Source: Ketobacter sp. (GTDB lineage Bacteria; Pseudomonadota; Gammaproteobacteria; Pseudomonadales; Ketobacteraceae). From it: a DNA stretch of 64,000 nucleotides. Location: the NCBI RefSeq assembly GCF_003671495.1, contig NZ_RCHN01000036.1, positions 1 to 64,000 on the forward strand, given 5' to 3'. Positions 31,494 through 41,699 of this stretch are shown here, one piece after another (position 1 is the stretch's first letter; the number at the start of each line of letters is the position of its first letter). A program made the translations under genes and the position numbers. Below the pieces are notes generated by a model. The model had not been told where the DNA came from, did no database searches, and saw only the letters and a program-made list of their open reading frames with translations.

Positions 31494-32575
31494 CAATCGT
31501 CTTCTGACAGGGCGGCCAATTGATCCGCCTGGTATTCATTAATCAGTGGCTGAATCACATCCCCCAACTCCCCCTCCATGACTTCTGAGAGCTTGTACAA
31601 AGTCAGGTTAATGCGATGGTCGGTAACCCGCCCCTGGGGATAGTTATAGGTGCGAATGCGTTCCGAGCGATCGCCACTGCCCACCAGGTTACGACGGGCG
31701 TCACTGGTTTCCTTGTGCTGCGCATCCTGGGCGTGTTGCAACAGACGTGACTTCAACAGCGACATGGCCTTGGCCTTGTTCTTGTGCTGGGAACGCTCAT
31801 CCTGACACTCCACCACCACGCCGGAGGGAAGGTGGGTGATGCGCACCGCCGAGTCGGTGGTGTTAACGTGCTGGCCACCGGCGCCGGATGAACGATAGGT
31901 GTCGATCCGCAGATCCTCACTGCGCACCTCGATGTCCGTCACCTCATCCGCCTCCGGCAAAATGGCCACCGTACAGGCGGAGGTATGAATGCGGCCCTGG
32001 GATTCCGTTGCCGGCACCCGCTGCACCCGATGGGCACCGGACTCAAACTTGAGACGAGAATACACCTGATCACCAATCACCCGACAGATGATTTCCTTGA
32101 AACCGCCATGCTCGCCTTCGTTCTGGCTCACCACTTCAATTTTCCAGCCCTGGGTTTCCGCGTAACGGGAATACATGCGGAACAGATCGCCGGAGAAAAT
32201 CGCCGCCTCATCCCCACCGGTGCCAGCGCGAATTTCCAGGAACACGTTGCTGCCATCGAAGGGGTCTTTAGGCAGCATCAGTTTCTGCAACTCGACTTCC
32301 AGCTGCTCCCGCTTCTCCTCATTCACCGCCAGCTCTTCTTCGCCCATCTCCTTCAGATCCGGATCAGCGAGCCAACTCCTGGCCTCATCAATGTTTTTCA
32401 GCACCTGATCGTATTCACGGTAGCACTGCACTACCGGTTCAATTTCGGCGTATTCCTGGGACAGCTTGCGAAACTTGTTCTGGTCCGCAATCACTTCCGG
32501 CTGGCTCAGCAGCATGCCGACTTCCTCGTAGCGTTCACTGCGCCCGGCCAGCTTCATTTTCAAAGAGTCTTTCAT
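31493..32575 (-). CDS. prfA: Peptide chain release factor 1
   Basis: The 360-residue release factor recognises UAA/UAG. It has the GGQ catalytic motif ([20 protein letters not shown]), the codon-recognition tripeptide PAT in [15 protein letters not shown], which marks RF1 rather than RF2, and the family start [19 protein letters not shown]. It lies 77 bases after hemA and is coupled to prmC. Confidence 0.97.
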   Translation of the reverse strand: MKDSLKMKLAGRSERYEEVGMLLSQPEVIADQNKFRKLSQEYAEIEPVVQCYREYDQVLKNIDEARSWLADPDLKEMGEEELAVNEEKREQLEVELQKLMLPKDPFDGSNVFLEIRAGTGGDEAAIFSGDLFRMYSRYAETQGWKIEVVSQNEGEHGGFKEIICRVIGDQVYSRLKFESGAHRVQRVPATESQGRIHTSACTVAILPEADEVTDIEVRSEDLRIDTYRSSGAGGQHVNTTDSAVRITHLPSGVVVECQDERSQHKNKAKAMSLLKSRLLQHAQDAQHKETSDARRNLVGSGDRSERIRTYNYPQGRVTDHRINLTLYKLSEVMEGELGDVIQPLINEYQADQLAALSEDD

Positions 32576-32652
32576 ATCAAAATATCCTGTTGCGGCGTGG
32601 ACCCGCCGGCGGCATAAGAGGTAATAAAAGGGAGTAACGCGATATGGCCCAG

Positions 32653-33921
32653 CTAATCCGGCTTATTGGGCTCGATGATACCCAACAATTGCTGGGCCCA
32701 CTCAATTTGATCATTGCGGCCGTTCTCCGCCGCCTGCCTCAAGCCGGTGGTGGGCGCATGCATCACCTTGTTCATCAAGGCCCGGCTCATCCGCTGCATA
32801 ACCTCTTCCGGATCGGAGCCGGAGCGGATCTGTTGCAGCGCCCGTTCCAGCTCCGCCTGACGTACAGTCTCCAGCTTTTCCCGGTAGCCGCGAATCGCCT
32901 CCACCGCATCCAGACTCTTGAGGGAATCCATGTACTGGCTCATACAGGCGTCCACCAGAGTTTCCGCCTTGGAGGCCGCCTCCTGCCGTTGGCGCCGGTT
33001 TTCCTCCACCACCTGTTGCAGGTCATCCACGGTGTAAAGATACACGTCTGCCAGCTCCCCCACTTCCTCTTCAATATCGCGGGGCACGGCAATGTCCATC
33101 ATAAACATGGGCTTGTGTTTGCGCAGCTTCAACGCATGCTCCACCGCGCCTTTCCCCAGGATGGGCAGGGGGCTGGCAGTGGAAGAAATCACGATGTCCG
33201 CCTGGGGTAACGCCAGGGGAATGTCGCTCAGGGTGATGGCATGGCCGCGGAATTCCTCCGCCAGGGCATTGGCCCGGGACAGGGTGCGGTTGGCCACGGT
33301 AATGTGCTTGACGCCCTGCTCCACCAGATGGCGGGCCACCAGCTCCACCGTTTCACCGGCGCCGATCAGGAGGGCACTGGTGTCACTGAGATCCGAGAAA
33401 ATACGCTTTGCCAGTTTGACCGAGGCGAAGGCCACCGACACCGGATTGGTGCCGATGCCCGTCTCTGTCCGAATCTGTTTGGCCGCGGAAAACGAATGCT
33501 GGAACAGGCGCCCCAGTTCCGGGCCCACGGTACGGGCCTCCTGGGCGGCGGAATAGGCAGTTTTGAGCTGCCCCAGAATCTGCGGTTCACCCAGCACCAT
33601 GGAATCCAGGCCACTGGCCACCCGCATCAAATGGCGCACTGCCGCCTCGTTCCAGAACTCATACACACAGCGGGAAATCTGCTCAACGGGCAGGGCGTGG
33701 TGCTGACCCAGCCAGGTCAGTAAAGAGGAGGAGTCTTCGTTATCCACGGAGCAGTACAGTTCCGTGCGATTACAGGTGGAGAGAATCGCCACCTCCCGCA
33801 GACGCGCCTGTTCCCGCACTTCGTTCAGTGCGCTACCGACCCGTTCCGGGGAAAATGCCAGTTTCTCCCGCATATCGACGGATGCGGTTCGATGGTTAAT
33901 GCCGTATGCGAGTAAAGCCAT
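32653..33921 (-). CDS. hemA: Glutamyl-tRNA reductase
   Basis: The 422-residue first enzyme of C5 tetrapyrrole synthesis reduces Glu-tRNA(Glu) to glutamate-1-semialdehyde. It has the catalytic Cys in [13 protein letters not shown], the [16 protein letters not shown] opening, the NADPH loop [17 protein letters not shown], and the C-terminal dimerisation helices. An FNR/Anr-type site lies 108 bases upstream of its start codon. Confidence 0.97.
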   Translation of the reverse strand: MALLAYGINHRTASVDMREKLAFSPERVGSALNEVREQARLREVAILSTCNRTELYCSVDNEDSSSLLTWLGQHHALPVEQISRCVYEFWNEAAVRHLMRVASGLDSMVLGEPQILGQLKTAYSAAQEARTVGPELGRLFQHSFSAAKQIRTETGIGTNPVSVAFASVKLAKRIFSDLSDTSALLIGAGETVELVARHLVEQGVKHITVANRTLSRANALAEEFRGHAITLSDIPLALPQADIVISSTASPLPILGKGAVEHALKLRKHKPMFMMDIAVPRDIEEEVGELADVYLYTVDDLQQVVEENRRQRQEAASKAETLVDACMSQYMDSLKSLDAVEAIRGYREKLETVRQAELERALQQIRSGSDPEEVMQRMSRALMNKVMHAPTTGLRQAAENGRNDQIEWAQQLLGIIEPNKPD

Positions 33922-34168
33922 GGTACCGGTTCTGGCCCAAACAGGAGCCGCTAAACACCACCCTCTCTAAAAAGTGGCGCGATTATAACACAAGCACAGG
34001 GAGGCACCGCGAGAGATGAACGGTACCTTTGATACTGATCAAAGGGGAACAACCGACCGCCATTAGCATCTATAGTGATAAGAGCAGTCTGTGGATAATT
34101 TCCTTGCATGGTTCCTGCATTCCTGCTTTTATTGAAGTTGACTCAGTGACAGGCGCGCCTGCATACGT
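33922..34168. promoter_or_regulatory. Divergent promoter region hemA/TPR lipoprotein
   Basis: The 247-base gap carries an FNR/Anr box (34029-34042). Near the right end the palindrome AGGCGCGCCT is seen at about 34151-34160, and no ribosome-binding site precedes the ATG at 34169. Nothing else is identifiable. Confidence 0.55.
34029..34042. promoter_or_regulatory. FNR/Anr-type operator
   Basis: TTGAT-ACTG-ATCAA is a perfect match to the known FNR/Anr/Dnr consensus TTGATnnnnATCAA, within a longer 8+8 palindrome (CCTTTGAT...ATCAAAGG). It is 108 bases from the hemA start and 127 bases from the TPR gene start. In Pseudomonas aeruginosa hemA is known to respond to Anr, so hemA is the likely target. 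Confidence 0.7.
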
Positions 34169-35899
34169 ATGATTTATAAACGAATTTTAGTTGTTATTTC
34201 CACTGTGACCGTTCTTATACTAAATGGTTGCACCACCCTTGGCAGTGGCAAAAGCGAACAGGTTCAGCAGGTTGACCAGCCTACCGAACAGGAAGAGACC
34301 GTTGCCACCCGCTCCTTTGAAGGAGACACCCTGTTCGAACTGCTGCTGGCGGAATTCGCCGGCAAACGCAACCGGGCCGACGTTGCCCTGGGCAAATACC
34401 TCAAGCAGGCCCACGAAACCCGCGATCCCCAGGTGGTGGAGCGAGCCACCTTTATTGCCCGTTACCTGGGGGCGCACCAGGCCACCCTGGATGCGTCCAT
34501 GCTCTGGTCCGAGATCGAACCCCAGAACCCCGCTCCCCGAGAGCTGGCCGCCATTGAGCTGATCCGCTTTGGCAAACTGGACGAAGCCATGGCCCAGATC
34601 GACCTGCTGATGGCCAACGGCGGTCGCATGAACTTTGAATATCTGCTGCAGGCCGCCCGCAGCTCCAACCAGGAGACCCGCCAGGCCATCCTGCTCAAAC
34701 TCACCGAATACACCAAAACCATCAACGACGACAAACTCTGGTATGCCAAAGGCTCCCTCGAAGCCATGAGCGGCATGCACGAACAAGCCATCAAGGACTA
34801 CGATCGCGCCCTCAAGATCACCCCCAGTTACGGCAGCGCCATCCTGGCCCGGGCTCAGTCCATGATCGCCATGAACCAGCACGATGAAGCCATGAAGTAC
34901 CTGGCCAAGCAAACCAGCCTCTGGCCGGAGAACAAACGCCTCGGCGTCGCCTACGCCCGCTACCTGATGCAGCAGAACCAGTTAGTGGCAGCGCAACAGC
35001 AATTCTATCGCCTGTCCCGCAACTTCCCGTTGGACGGCGACCTGGTGCTCTCCCTCGCCCTGCTGAGCTGGGAGAACAAACAAACCGAAGAAGCCAAACA
35101 GTATTTCAACCAGCTGCTGGACATGGGTCACCGAACCGACGAGGCCAACATCTATCTGGCACGGATCGCCCGCAGCGAAGAGGATTTCGAACTGGCCAGC
35201 CTGCATTTCCAGCAAGTCACCGCAGGCCCCCACTACGCTCTGGCCCGCATTCAGTATGCCCTGATGCAGGAAGAACAGGGCAACATCGAGGCGGCCCTGC
35301 AGACCCTGGACCAGGCCATGGCCACCATGCCGGCAGAAAAATCCAAATTCACCTTGGCCAAAAGTGAAGTGCTCAACTCCGTCAACCGCACCGCAGACGC
35401 CATTGCCGTACTGGATCAGGGCCTGCAGGATGCCCCGGAAGACACCAACCTGCTCTACACCCGAGCCATGCTGAAAGAACAACTGGATGACTTTGCCGGC
35501 ATGGAAGAGGATCTGCGCCAGGTGCTGGACCTGCAACCCAACAACAGCGCGGCCCTGAATGCCCTGGGTTATACCTTCGCCGACCGCAACCAACGCCTGA
35601 ACGAGGCCTGGGAGCTGATCGAACGAGCCTACAACCTGAACCCCAGCGACCCCGCCATCATCGACAGCATGGGCTGGATCAAATACCGCATGGGGGAAAC
35701 CCAGGTTGCCCTGGACTTTTTACGCAAAGCCTATGAAGCATTCGACGACCAGGAAATCGCTGCCCACCTGGGAGAAGTACTTTGGGTTACCGGTCAGCAG
35801 AAAGAAGCTGCTATCATCTGGCGCAACGCACTGGACAAAAACCCGGAAAGCAAAATCCTGAAGGAAGTCATGGACCGCTTTCTGCCGCCAACCCCATAG
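34169..35899 (+). CDS. Tetratricopeptide-repeat lipoprotein upstream of lolB
   Basis: The 576-residue lipoprotein has a signal peptide with lipobox LNGC (about residue 21). The rest is about a dozen TPR-like helical repeats, for example GMHEQAIKDYDRALKITP, GNIEAALQTLDQAMATMP and NSAALNALGYTFADRNQRLNEA. The same type of TPR protein precedes lolB in Pseudomonas, where its role is not well defined. It probably mediates protein contacts at the outer membrane. lolB starts within about 20 bases of its stop. Confidence 0.88.
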   Translation: MIYKRILVVISTVTVLILNGCTTLGSGKSEQVQQVDQPTEQEETVATRSFEGDTLFELLLAEFAGKRNRADVALGKYLKQAHETRDPQVVERATFIARYLGAHQATLDASMLWSEIEPQNPAPRELAAIELIRFGKLDEAMAQIDLLMANGGRMNFEYLLQAARSSNQETRQAILLKLTEYTKTINDDKLWYAKGSLEAMSGMHEQAIKDYDRALKITPSYGSAILARAQSMIAMNQHDEAMKYLAKQTSLWPENKRLGVAYARYLMQQNQLVAAQQQFYRLSRNFPLDGDLVLSLALLSWENKQTEEAKQYFNQLLDMGHRTDEANIYLARIARSEEDFELASLHFQQVTAGPHYALARIQYALMQEEQGNIEAALQTLDQAMATMPAEKSKFTLAKSEVLNSVNRTADAIAVLDQGLQDAPEDTNLLYTRAMLKEQLDDFAGMEEDLRQVLDLQPNNSAALNALGYTFADRNQRLNEAWELIERAYNLNPSDPAIIDSMGWIKYRMGETQVALDFLRKAYEAFDDQEIAAHLGEVLWVTGQQKEAAIIWRNALDKNPESKILKEVMDRFLPPTP

Positions 35900-35905
35900 A
35901 CCGTA

Positions 35906-36571
35906 TTGAAGAACACCGTGCCCCATAACCGAACCTTGATCACGCTGGCCATCCTCCTGGCCAGCTTAATCACATCAGGCTGCCAGATCTGGCAAACTTC
36001 CCATGAAATGCCTCCCCCCAAAGCGGACCAGCCCAAGCTCAACTGGGTGGAACATGTGCGCACCCTCACCCTGATGCAGGAATGGCAGATCCGCGGCAAA
36101 ATCGGTGTGCGTACAGCAGAGGATGGCGGCAGCGCCTATCTGGATTGGAGTCAGTCCTTCGACAGCTTCTATATTCTGCTCTCCGGCCCCCTGGGGCAGG
36201 GTTCCACCGTGGTCAGCGGTAACCCTTATGGCGCCCGCCTGGAAAACAGCGACGGCACCTTTATATCCGACTCCCCCGAACAACTGGTAATGGAGCACAC
36301 TGGCTGGGACATTCCCATTCACCAACTGCTCTACTGGGTAAAAGGCATACCGGCGCCCCGTGGCAAAAGCGAGCCCACTTACAATGAATACGGCACCCTC
36401 AAGACCCTGCGACAGGACCAGTGGACGCTGGAATTCGACCGCTATGGAGAGGCCATGGGCACACTGCTGCCACAGAAGATCAGGATCACCAAAGACAATC
36501 TGAAAGTCACCCTGATCATCAAAGAATGGCTGCCGCTTGCCAACAACGATGAGACCACACCCGCTTCATGA
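35906..36571 (+). CDS. lolB: Outer-membrane lipoprotein receptor LolB
   Basis: LolB is the outer-membrane receptor that accepts lipoproteins from LolA. The signal peptide ends at lipobox ITSGC; the mature part has the LolB fold (WQIRGKIGVRTAEDGGSAYLDWSQ, YILLSGPLGQGST, YWVKGIPAPRG, WTLEFDRYG). The start is uncertain: TTG 35906 or, with better spacing from GAAG, GTG 35918. It overlaps ispE by 4 bases (ATGA). Confidence 0.94.
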   Translation: MKNTVPHNRTLITLAILLASLITSGCQIWQTSHEMPPPKADQPKLNWVEHVRTLTLMQEWQIRGKIGVRTAEDGGSAYLDWSQSFDSFYILLSGPLGQGSTVVSGNPYGARLENSDGTFISDSPEQLVMEHTGWDIPIHQLLYWVKGIPAPRGKSEPTYNEYGTLKTLRQDQWTLEFDRYGEAMGTLLPQKIRITKDNLKVTLIIKEWLPLANNDETTPAS

Positions 36572-37443
36572 GCCTCAGCGTACTGTCACCCGCCAAGCTC
36601 AACCTGTTCCTCCACATCACCGGTCGGCGGGATGATGGCTACCACAACCTGCAAACCCTGTTTCAGTTTATTGACCTGTGCGACACCCTCCACATCGATA
36701 CCAAAACCACGACTGAGATTGAAGTGGTGCCGGCCATCCCCGGGATAGAGCCCCAGCACAACCTGGTCTACCGCGCCGCAACCCTGTTGAAAGAGCACAC
36801 AGGAACCCCGCACGGCGCCCATATCCGGCTGGAAAAACATCTGCCCATGGGCGGCGGCCTGGGTGGCGGCTCCTCCAACGCCGCCAGCACCCTGGTGGCG
36901 CTCAATCACCTGTGGCAAACCGGATTAAGCCGCACACAACTCTGCCAATTGGGGCTGCACCTGGGGGCCGATGTACCCATCTTTGTCCATGGCCATGCGG
37001 CGCTGGCGGTGGGGGTCGGGGAGCGCTTCGAAGACGTCACCATTGCGGAACCCTGGTACCTGATTGCAGCCCCCAATTGCCATGCCAGCACCGCCGAACT
37101 TTTCCAAGAAAAACAATTGACAAGAAATTCAAAGGTCATCAGAATACGCGACTTCCTGAACGGGGTCGGTCACAATGATTTCGAACCGGTTCTGCGAAGA
37201 CGCTTTCCTCTCATTGATCGATGCCTGACATTGATGAACTCGGAAGGACAAGCTAAAGTGACGGGAAGCGGTGCCTGCCTCTTTATAAGTTGTAAAGATC
37301 AGGTGGACGCCGAGACAAAGCGACACCGGCTAACCCTTAAGATGTCTGATTTTGGCATTACAAATCAAGACCTTAAGTGGCACACAGCCAAGGGTTGCAA
37401 CCTTTCCCCACTGTATTTCGGAGCCTTGGCCAATCAGCGCTAA
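36568..37443 (+). CDS. ispE: 4-diphosphocytidyl-2-C-methyl-D-erythritol kinase
   Basis: The 291-residue GHMP kinase of the MEP isoprenoid pathway has SPAKLNLFLHITGRRDDGYHNLQTLF at the N-terminus, the ATP loop PMGGGLGGGSSNAAS, and the C-terminal motif TGSGACLF. The last third (from about 37100) is AT-richer and uses AGA codons, unlike the first part of the gene, although the family motifs continue. It is coupled to lolB by an ATGA overlap. Confidence 0.96.
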   Translation: MSLSVLSPAKLNLFLHITGRRDDGYHNLQTLFQFIDLCDTLHIDTKTTTEIEVVPAIPGIEPQHNLVYRAATLLKEHTGTPHGAHIRLEKHLPMGGGLGGGSSNAASTLVALNHLWQTGLSRTQLCQLGLHLGADVPIFVHGHAALAVGVGERFEDVTIAEPWYLIAAPNCHASTAELFQEKQLTRNSKVIRIRDFLNGVGHNDFEPVLRRRFPLIDRCLTLMNSEGQAKVTGSGACLFISCKDQVDAETKRHRLTLKMSDFGITNQDLKWHTAKGCNLSPLYFGALANQR

Positions 37444-37527
37444 ATTCCGAAAAAAACTTCTAAAACATTTGGTGATTTTCTGGTAAGATTCGCCGCCCAG
37501 ACTGATCACCGGATCTGTCAAAGTTGT

Positions 37528-37602
37528 AGGGCCGTCGCCAAGCGGTAAGGCAACGGGTTTTGATCCCGTCATTCCCAGGTTCGAATCCTGGCGGCCCTGC
37601 CA
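37528..37602 (+). tRNA. tRNA-Gln (TTG)
   Basis: This is a 75-base tRNA. The acceptor stem AGGGCCG pairs with CGGCCCT, the anticodon stem ACGGG/CCCGT holds loop TTTTGAT with anticodon TTG, the T-arm is CCCAGGTTCGAATCCTGG, and the CCA is encoded. It sits between ispE and prs, as in Pseudomonas and E. coli. Confidence 0.97.
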
Positions 37603-37649
37603 TATTTCCCTGGATTTTCTCTGCAGACTGAAATTACAAGGTGACTGGC

Positions 37650-38603
37650 GTGTCCAATCTTATCCTGTTTACGGGAAACGCAACCCCTGAGCTTGCCACA
37701 AAAATGGCCAAGCACCTCCACGTCCCCATGGGCGACGCCGAGGTAGGCAAGTTCAGTGACGGCGAAATCTCCGTTGAGATTAATGAAAACGTCCGCGGCA
37801 GCGACGTCTTCATCGTCCAGTCCACCTGCGCCCCCACCAACGACAGCATCATGGAACTGCTGGTCATTGCCGACGCCCTGCGCCGCGCCTCCGCCGGCCG
37901 CATCACGGCCGTGGTACCCTATTTCGGCTATGCCCGCCAGGACCGACGGGTACGCTCGGCCCGGGTTCCCATTACCGCCAAAGTGGTGGCCGACATGCTC
38001 ACCACCGTGGGCATTGACCGCCTGCTGACCGTTGACCTGCACGCCGACCAGATCCAGGGGTTCTTCGACATCCCGGTGGATAACGTATACGGCTCCCCCA
38101 TTCTGCTGGAAGACATCAAAAAACAGAACTACCAGGACCTGATGGTGGTCTCCCCCGACGTGGGCGGTGTAGTTCGGGCCCGCGCCGTGGCCAAGCAGCT
38201 GAACGACTGTGACCTTGCCATCATCGACAAACGGCGCCCGAAAGCCAACATGTCCCAGGTCATGCACATCATCGGTGAAGTGGAAGGCCGCACCTGCATC
38301 CTGGTGGATGACATGGTGGACACCGCCGGCACCCTGTGCAAAGCCGCCGAAGCCCTCAAGGATCATGGCGCCACCAAAGTGGTCGCCTATGTAACCCACG
38401 CTGTGCTTTCCGGACCGGCCATCGACAACCTGAACGGCTCCAAGATGGACGAGCTGGTGATCACCGACAGCATCCCGCTGTCTGCCGCCGGCAAAGCCTG
38501 TGACCGCATTCGCCAGCTGAGCCTGGCACCCATGCTGGCGGAATGCATCCGCCGCATTAATAACGAAGAATCATTGAGCGCCATGTTCACCCCCAAGGAC
38601 TAA
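37650..38603 (+). CDS. prs: Ribose-phosphate pyrophosphokinase
   Basis: The PRPP synthase of about 317 residues supplies PRPP for nucleotide, His and Trp synthesis. Motifs: [14 protein letters not shown], ADVxx [24 protein letters not shown], and the PRPP loop [15 protein letters not shown] 37650 is preferred to GTG 37641 because AAGGTGA lies 5 bases before it and the N-terminus then matches the family. It lies just downstream of tRNA-Gln, in an arrangement often co-transcribed. Confidence 0.96.
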   Translation: MSNLILFTGNATPELATKMAKHLHVPMGDAEVGKFSDGEISVEINENVRGSDVFIVQSTCAPTNDSIMELLVIADALRRASAGRITAVVPYFGYARQDRRVRSARVPITAKVVADMLTTVGIDRLLTVDLHADQIQGFFDIPVDNVYGSPILLEDIKKQNYQDLMVVSPDVGGVVRARAVAKQLNDCDLAIIDKRRPKANMSQVMHIIGEVEGRTCILVDDMVDTAGTLCKAAEALKDHGATKVVAYVTHAVLSGPAIDNLNGSKMDELVITDSIPLSAAGKACDRIRQLSLAPMLAECIRRINNEESLSAMFTPKD

Positions 38604-38686
38604 CCTGGGAAGAACAAGGCATTTAACCACCCCTTTCGGCGTTTGGTCGCGAAACCCGAAAGGTCATCATCAAAGGAGAAACACCC

Positions 38687-39316
38687 ATGTCCGGTGATTT
38701 TACCATTAGCGCAACATCTCGAGCCGACTCGGGGAAAGGTGCGAGCCGCCGCCTGCGTCGTCTCGAAAACAAAGTCCCTGCCATCGTCTACGGCGCCGAC
38801 AAACCTTCTCAGCAGATTTCTGTGGAATTCAAGGATCTGGTGAAGGCGTTGGAAAACGAAGCGTTCTACTCCCACATCCTGACCCTGGACGTGGACGGCG
38901 CCTCTGAACAGGTGGTACTCAAAGACCTGCAACGTCACCCCTCCAAGTCCATCCCCATGCACGCGGACTTCCTGCGGGTTGACACCACTCACAAACTGCA
39001 CATGAACGTGCCCCTGCACTTCATCAACGAAGAGAAGTGTGTAGGCGTTAAGCAGCATGGCGGCGTGATTGCCCACCAACTGTCTGAAGTGGAAGTTGTG
39101 TGTCTGGCAAAAGACCTGCCTGAGTTCATTGAAGTGGATCTGGCGGATGCCGACATCGGCACTGTGGTACACCTGAGCAACCTGACGCTGCCCAGCGGTG
39201 TAGAGCTGAAAGCACTGCAATTGGGCGAAGACCACGACCTGCCGGTTGTGATCGTCAACGCTCCTCGCGGCGGCGCCTCTGACGAGGAAGAAAGCGCAGC
39301 TGACGACGCTGAATAA
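38687..39316 (+). CDS. rplY: 50S ribosomal protein L25/Ctc
   Basis: The 209-residue long form of L25 (Ctc/TL5) binds 5S rRNA. The N-terminal domain has [26 protein letters not shown]; the C-terminal TL5-like domain has [20 protein letters not shown] and the acidic tail [11 protein letters not shown]. An AAAGGAGAAACACCC site precedes the ATG. Gene order prs-rplY-pth-ychF matches Pseudomonas. Confidence 0.96.
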   Translation: MSGDFTISATSRADSGKGASRRLRRLENKVPAIVYGADKPSQQISVEFKDLVKALENEAFYSHILTLDVDGASEQVVLKDLQRHPSKSIPMHADFLRVDTTHKLHMNVPLHFINEEKCVGVKQHGGVIAHQLSEVEVVCLAKDLPEFIEVDLADADIGTVVHLSNLTLPSGVELKALQLGEDHDLPVVIVNAPRGGASDEEESAADDAE

Positions 39317-39333
39317 GCGCTGAGGCCAGGCAG

Positions 39334-39927
39334 TTGAAAGACGGCATTGATCTGATTGTCGGCCTGGGTAACCCGGGCCGACAATACGAAGACACCCGCC
39401 ACAACGCCGGCGCCTGGTTCGTTGCAAGGTTGGCGCACCAACATAACGTCAACCTTGCCAACGACACCAAATACCATGCCCTCACCGGGCGGGCCAGCAT
39501 CCATGGCCATGACGTCCGCTTTCTAATCCCCACCACCTACATGAATGTCAGCGGCCAGGCCGTTGCACCCTTTGCCAGCTTTTTCAAAATTCCTCCCGAA
39601 CGCATACTGGTGGCTCACGACGAGCTGGATTTGCCGCCGGGCGTCGCCAGGTTAAAGCAAGGCGGTGGCCATGGCGGCCACAACGGCTTACGGGATATCA
39701 TCAGCAAGCTGGGCAATAACAAAGATTTCGCCCGCCTGCGCATCGGTATTGGTCACCCGGGCAGCGCCGATCAGGTAAGCGGGTTTGTGCTGGGCAAAGC
39801 GCCCGCCAAAGAACAACAACTCATTGACGACGCCATCGATGAAGCGTTACGGGTTATGCCGGATCTGTTGAGCGGCAACGCCAACAAAGCCATGAACCGT
39901 CTGCACAGCTTCACTGCGTCTTCCTAA
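39334..39927 (+). CDS. pth: Peptidyl-tRNA hydrolase
   Basis: The 197-residue enzyme recycles peptidyl-tRNA. Conserved segments are [19 protein letters not shown] (with the catalytic His), [40 protein letters not shown] and RIGIGHPG. It starts at TTG 39334, 17 bases after rplY. Confidence 0.96.
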   Translation: MKDGIDLIVGLGNPGRQYEDTRHNAGAWFVARLAHQHNVNLANDTKYHALTGRASIHGHDVRFLIPTTYMNVSGQAVAPFASFFKIPPERILVAHDELDLPPGVARLKQGGGHGGHNGLRDIISKLGNNKDFARLRIGIGHPGSADQVSGFVLGKAPAKEQQLIDDAIDEALRVMPDLLSGNANKAMNRLHSFTASS

Positions 39928-39951
39928 CCTAACAACGAGTGGAACCATCCT

Positions 39952-41043
39952 ATGGGAATCAAGTGCGGTATTGTCGGTTTGCCCAATGTAGGCAAATCAA
40001 CCCTGTTCAATGCGCTCACCAAAGCCGGGATTGAAGCGCAGAATTTTCCCTTCTGCACCATCGAGCCCAACACCGGGGTGGTTCCCGTGCCCGATCCCCG
40101 CCAGGACACCCTGGCGAACATCGTAAAGCCCGAGCGCGTGGTCCCCACCACCATGGAATTCGTCGACATCGCCGGACTGGTGGAAGGCGCTTCCAAAGGG
40201 GAAGGCCTGGGCAACCAGTTCCTGGCCAACATTCGCGAAACCGATGCCATTGCCCACGTGGTACGCTGCTTTGAAGACGACAACATTATTCACGTGGCCG
40301 GTAAAGTGGACCCGCTTTCGGACATCGAAATCATCAACACCGAACTCGCCCTGGCGGACCTGGACAGCGTCGAAAAAGCCATGGCCAAAGCCAGCAAGCA
40401 GGCCAAAGGCGGTGACAAGGAAGCCATAGCCCGGCAGAAAGTACTGGAAAAGCTGATGCCCTTCCTCAATGAAGGCAAGCCGGCCCGCTCCGCCCAACTG
40501 GATACCGAGGACCTGAAACAGGTTCGCTCCCTCAATCTGCTCACCATCAAGCCCACCATGTACATCGCCAACGTGGCTGAGGGCGGCTTTGAGAATAACC
40601 CGCTGCTGGACAAGGTTCGCGAGCTGGCCCAATCCGAAAACGCCCAGGTGGTCCCGATCTGCGCCAAGATCGAGGAAGAAATCATTGAGCTGGAGGACGA
40701 AGACAAGGCCGAATTTCTGGCAGAACTGGGCATAACGGAGCCCGGGCTGGACCGGGTGATCCGGGCTGGCTACCAATTGCTGGGCCTGCAGACCTACTTT
40801 ACAGCCGGCGTCAAAGAAGTGCGCGCCTGGACCGTCAAGGTAGGCGCCACCGCGCCCCAGGCCGCTGGCGTGATCCACACGGACTTCGAGAAAGGCTTCA
40901 TCCGGGCAGAGATCGTCGCCTATGACGACTATGTGGCCAATAACGGAGAACAGGGGGCGAAGGAAGCCGGCAAATGGCGACTGGAAGGCAAGGACTATAT
41001 CGTCAAGGATGGAGACGTTATTCACTTCCGATTTAACGTATAA
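39952..41043 (+). CDS. ychF: Redox-regulated ATPase/GTPase YchF
   Basis: The 363-residue Obg-family P-loop ATPase binds ribosomes and affects the oxidative stress response. It has G1 [15 protein letters not shown], the [20 protein letters not shown] switch region, a coiled-coil insert around residues 125-200, and a C-terminal TGS domain ([27 protein letters not shown]). It lies 24 bases after pth. Confidence 0.97.
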   Translation: MGIKCGIVGLPNVGKSTLFNALTKAGIEAQNFPFCTIEPNTGVVPVPDPRQDTLANIVKPERVVPTTMEFVDIAGLVEGASKGEGLGNQFLANIRETDAIAHVVRCFEDDNIIHVAGKVDPLSDIEIINTELALADLDSVEKAMAKASKQAKGGDKEAIARQKVLEKLMPFLNEGKPARSAQLDTEDLKQVRSLNLLTIKPTMYIANVAEGGFENNPLLDKVRELAQSENAQVVPICAKIEEEIIELEDEDKAEFLAELGITEPGLDRVIRAGYQLLGLQTYFTAGVKEVRAWTVKVGATAPQAAGVIHTDFEKGFIRAEIVAYDDYVANNGEQGAKEAGKWRLEGKDYIVKDGDVIHFRFNV

Positions 41044-41102
41044 ATAACGCACTTTCACTTGACTTGGGAGGGCTGAATTGCGAGAATTTGCGCCCTCGAA
41101 AA

Positions 41103-41179
41103 GGCTATGTAGCTCAGCTGGTTAGAGCACATCACTCATAATGATGGGGTCCCCTGTTCAAATCAGGGCATAGCCACCA
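41103..41179 (+). tRNA. Elongator tRNA-Met (CAT)
   Basis: This is a 77-base tRNA: acceptor GGCTATG/CATAGCC, anticodon stem CATCA/TGATG with loop CTCATAA (anticodon CAT), T-arm CCCTG/CAGGG and encoded ACCA end. It resembles E. coli metT elongator tRNA, and the 5' end is not the CGC of initiator tRNA. Confidence 0.93.
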
Positions 41180-41185
41180 TATCCG

Positions 41186-41210
41186 GAAACCCCGCCCAGT
41201 GCGGGGTTTC
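41186..41210 (+). terminator. Terminator of tRNA-Met
   Basis: A 10-bp stem GAAACCCCGC / GCGGGGTTTC with loop CCAGT starts 7 bases after the tRNA CCA end. Confidence 0.7.
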
Positions 41211-41236
41211 GCGTTTAAGCGCCAGGCTCAAACTAC

Positions 41237-41276
41237 AGACATAAAAAAACCGCCGGCAGGCGGTTTTTTTATGTCT
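41237..41276. terminator. Bidirectional terminator
   Basis: A perfect 18-bp inverted repeat: AGACATAAAAAAACCGCC, loop GGCA, then its complement. A-tract and T-tract flank the GC core, so it can terminate from both sides, here for the tRNA and for the small leftward gene at 41287-41529. Confidence 0.9.
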
Positions 41277-41286
41277 AGAACTAGAC

Positions 41287-41529
41287 TCAGATAGCTTCCC
41301 CCAGAAATTCGCTCGATTGCTCTTTAATCTGAGCCAGCAAATTTTTACGGTCAGCGATCATGTTCCGATAAGTCCGGGCCGTGGACAGACGAGTGTGGCT
41401 GGAATCCCCTTCAACACGAGCAAGCTGCTCTTCCAGACGGGCGATATCCCGCAACACCATACTCTCCAGCTTATCCAGGCTGTAGCGCGAACTGATCGGG
41501 CTGCTTCGCTTCACTTTTTTCATCGACAT
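41287..41529 (-). CDS. Small basic coiled-coil protein of unknown function
   Basis: The 80-residue protein is helical and charged: a basic start ([17 protein letters not shown]), then [22 protein letters not shown] and [20 protein letters not shown] with heptad-like hydrophobics, and no signal peptide or membrane segment. I do not recognise a family. It ends 10 bases from a strong bidirectional terminator, which supports it as a real transcript. Its promoter would lie in the 170-base gap before the DUF1820 gene. Confidence 0.6.
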   Translation of the reverse strand: MSMKKVKRSSPISSRYSLDKLESMVLRDIARLEEQLARVEGDSSHTRLSTARTYRNMIADRKNLLAQIKEQSSEFLGEAI

Positions 41530-41699
41530 CCATTCCTAATTAGGTTAGCTCGCACATTCCCCAATAGCGAACCAACACGGACACATATAGTCTATTAACG
41601 GCTTTTTTCCAGTTATAGACAACCTAATTCCCTGTAAGCGTGCCCATTTTAACGATGAACGGCGGCTAAATAGTAGTCACTTACTGTATTGATTATGTT

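Noticed and set aside
39997..41058. Long open frame (353 codons) antisense to ychF
   Set aside because: It is a mirror of ychF codon bias; ychF has intact GTPase and TGS motifs, and the antisense has no recognisable domain or ribosome-binding site.
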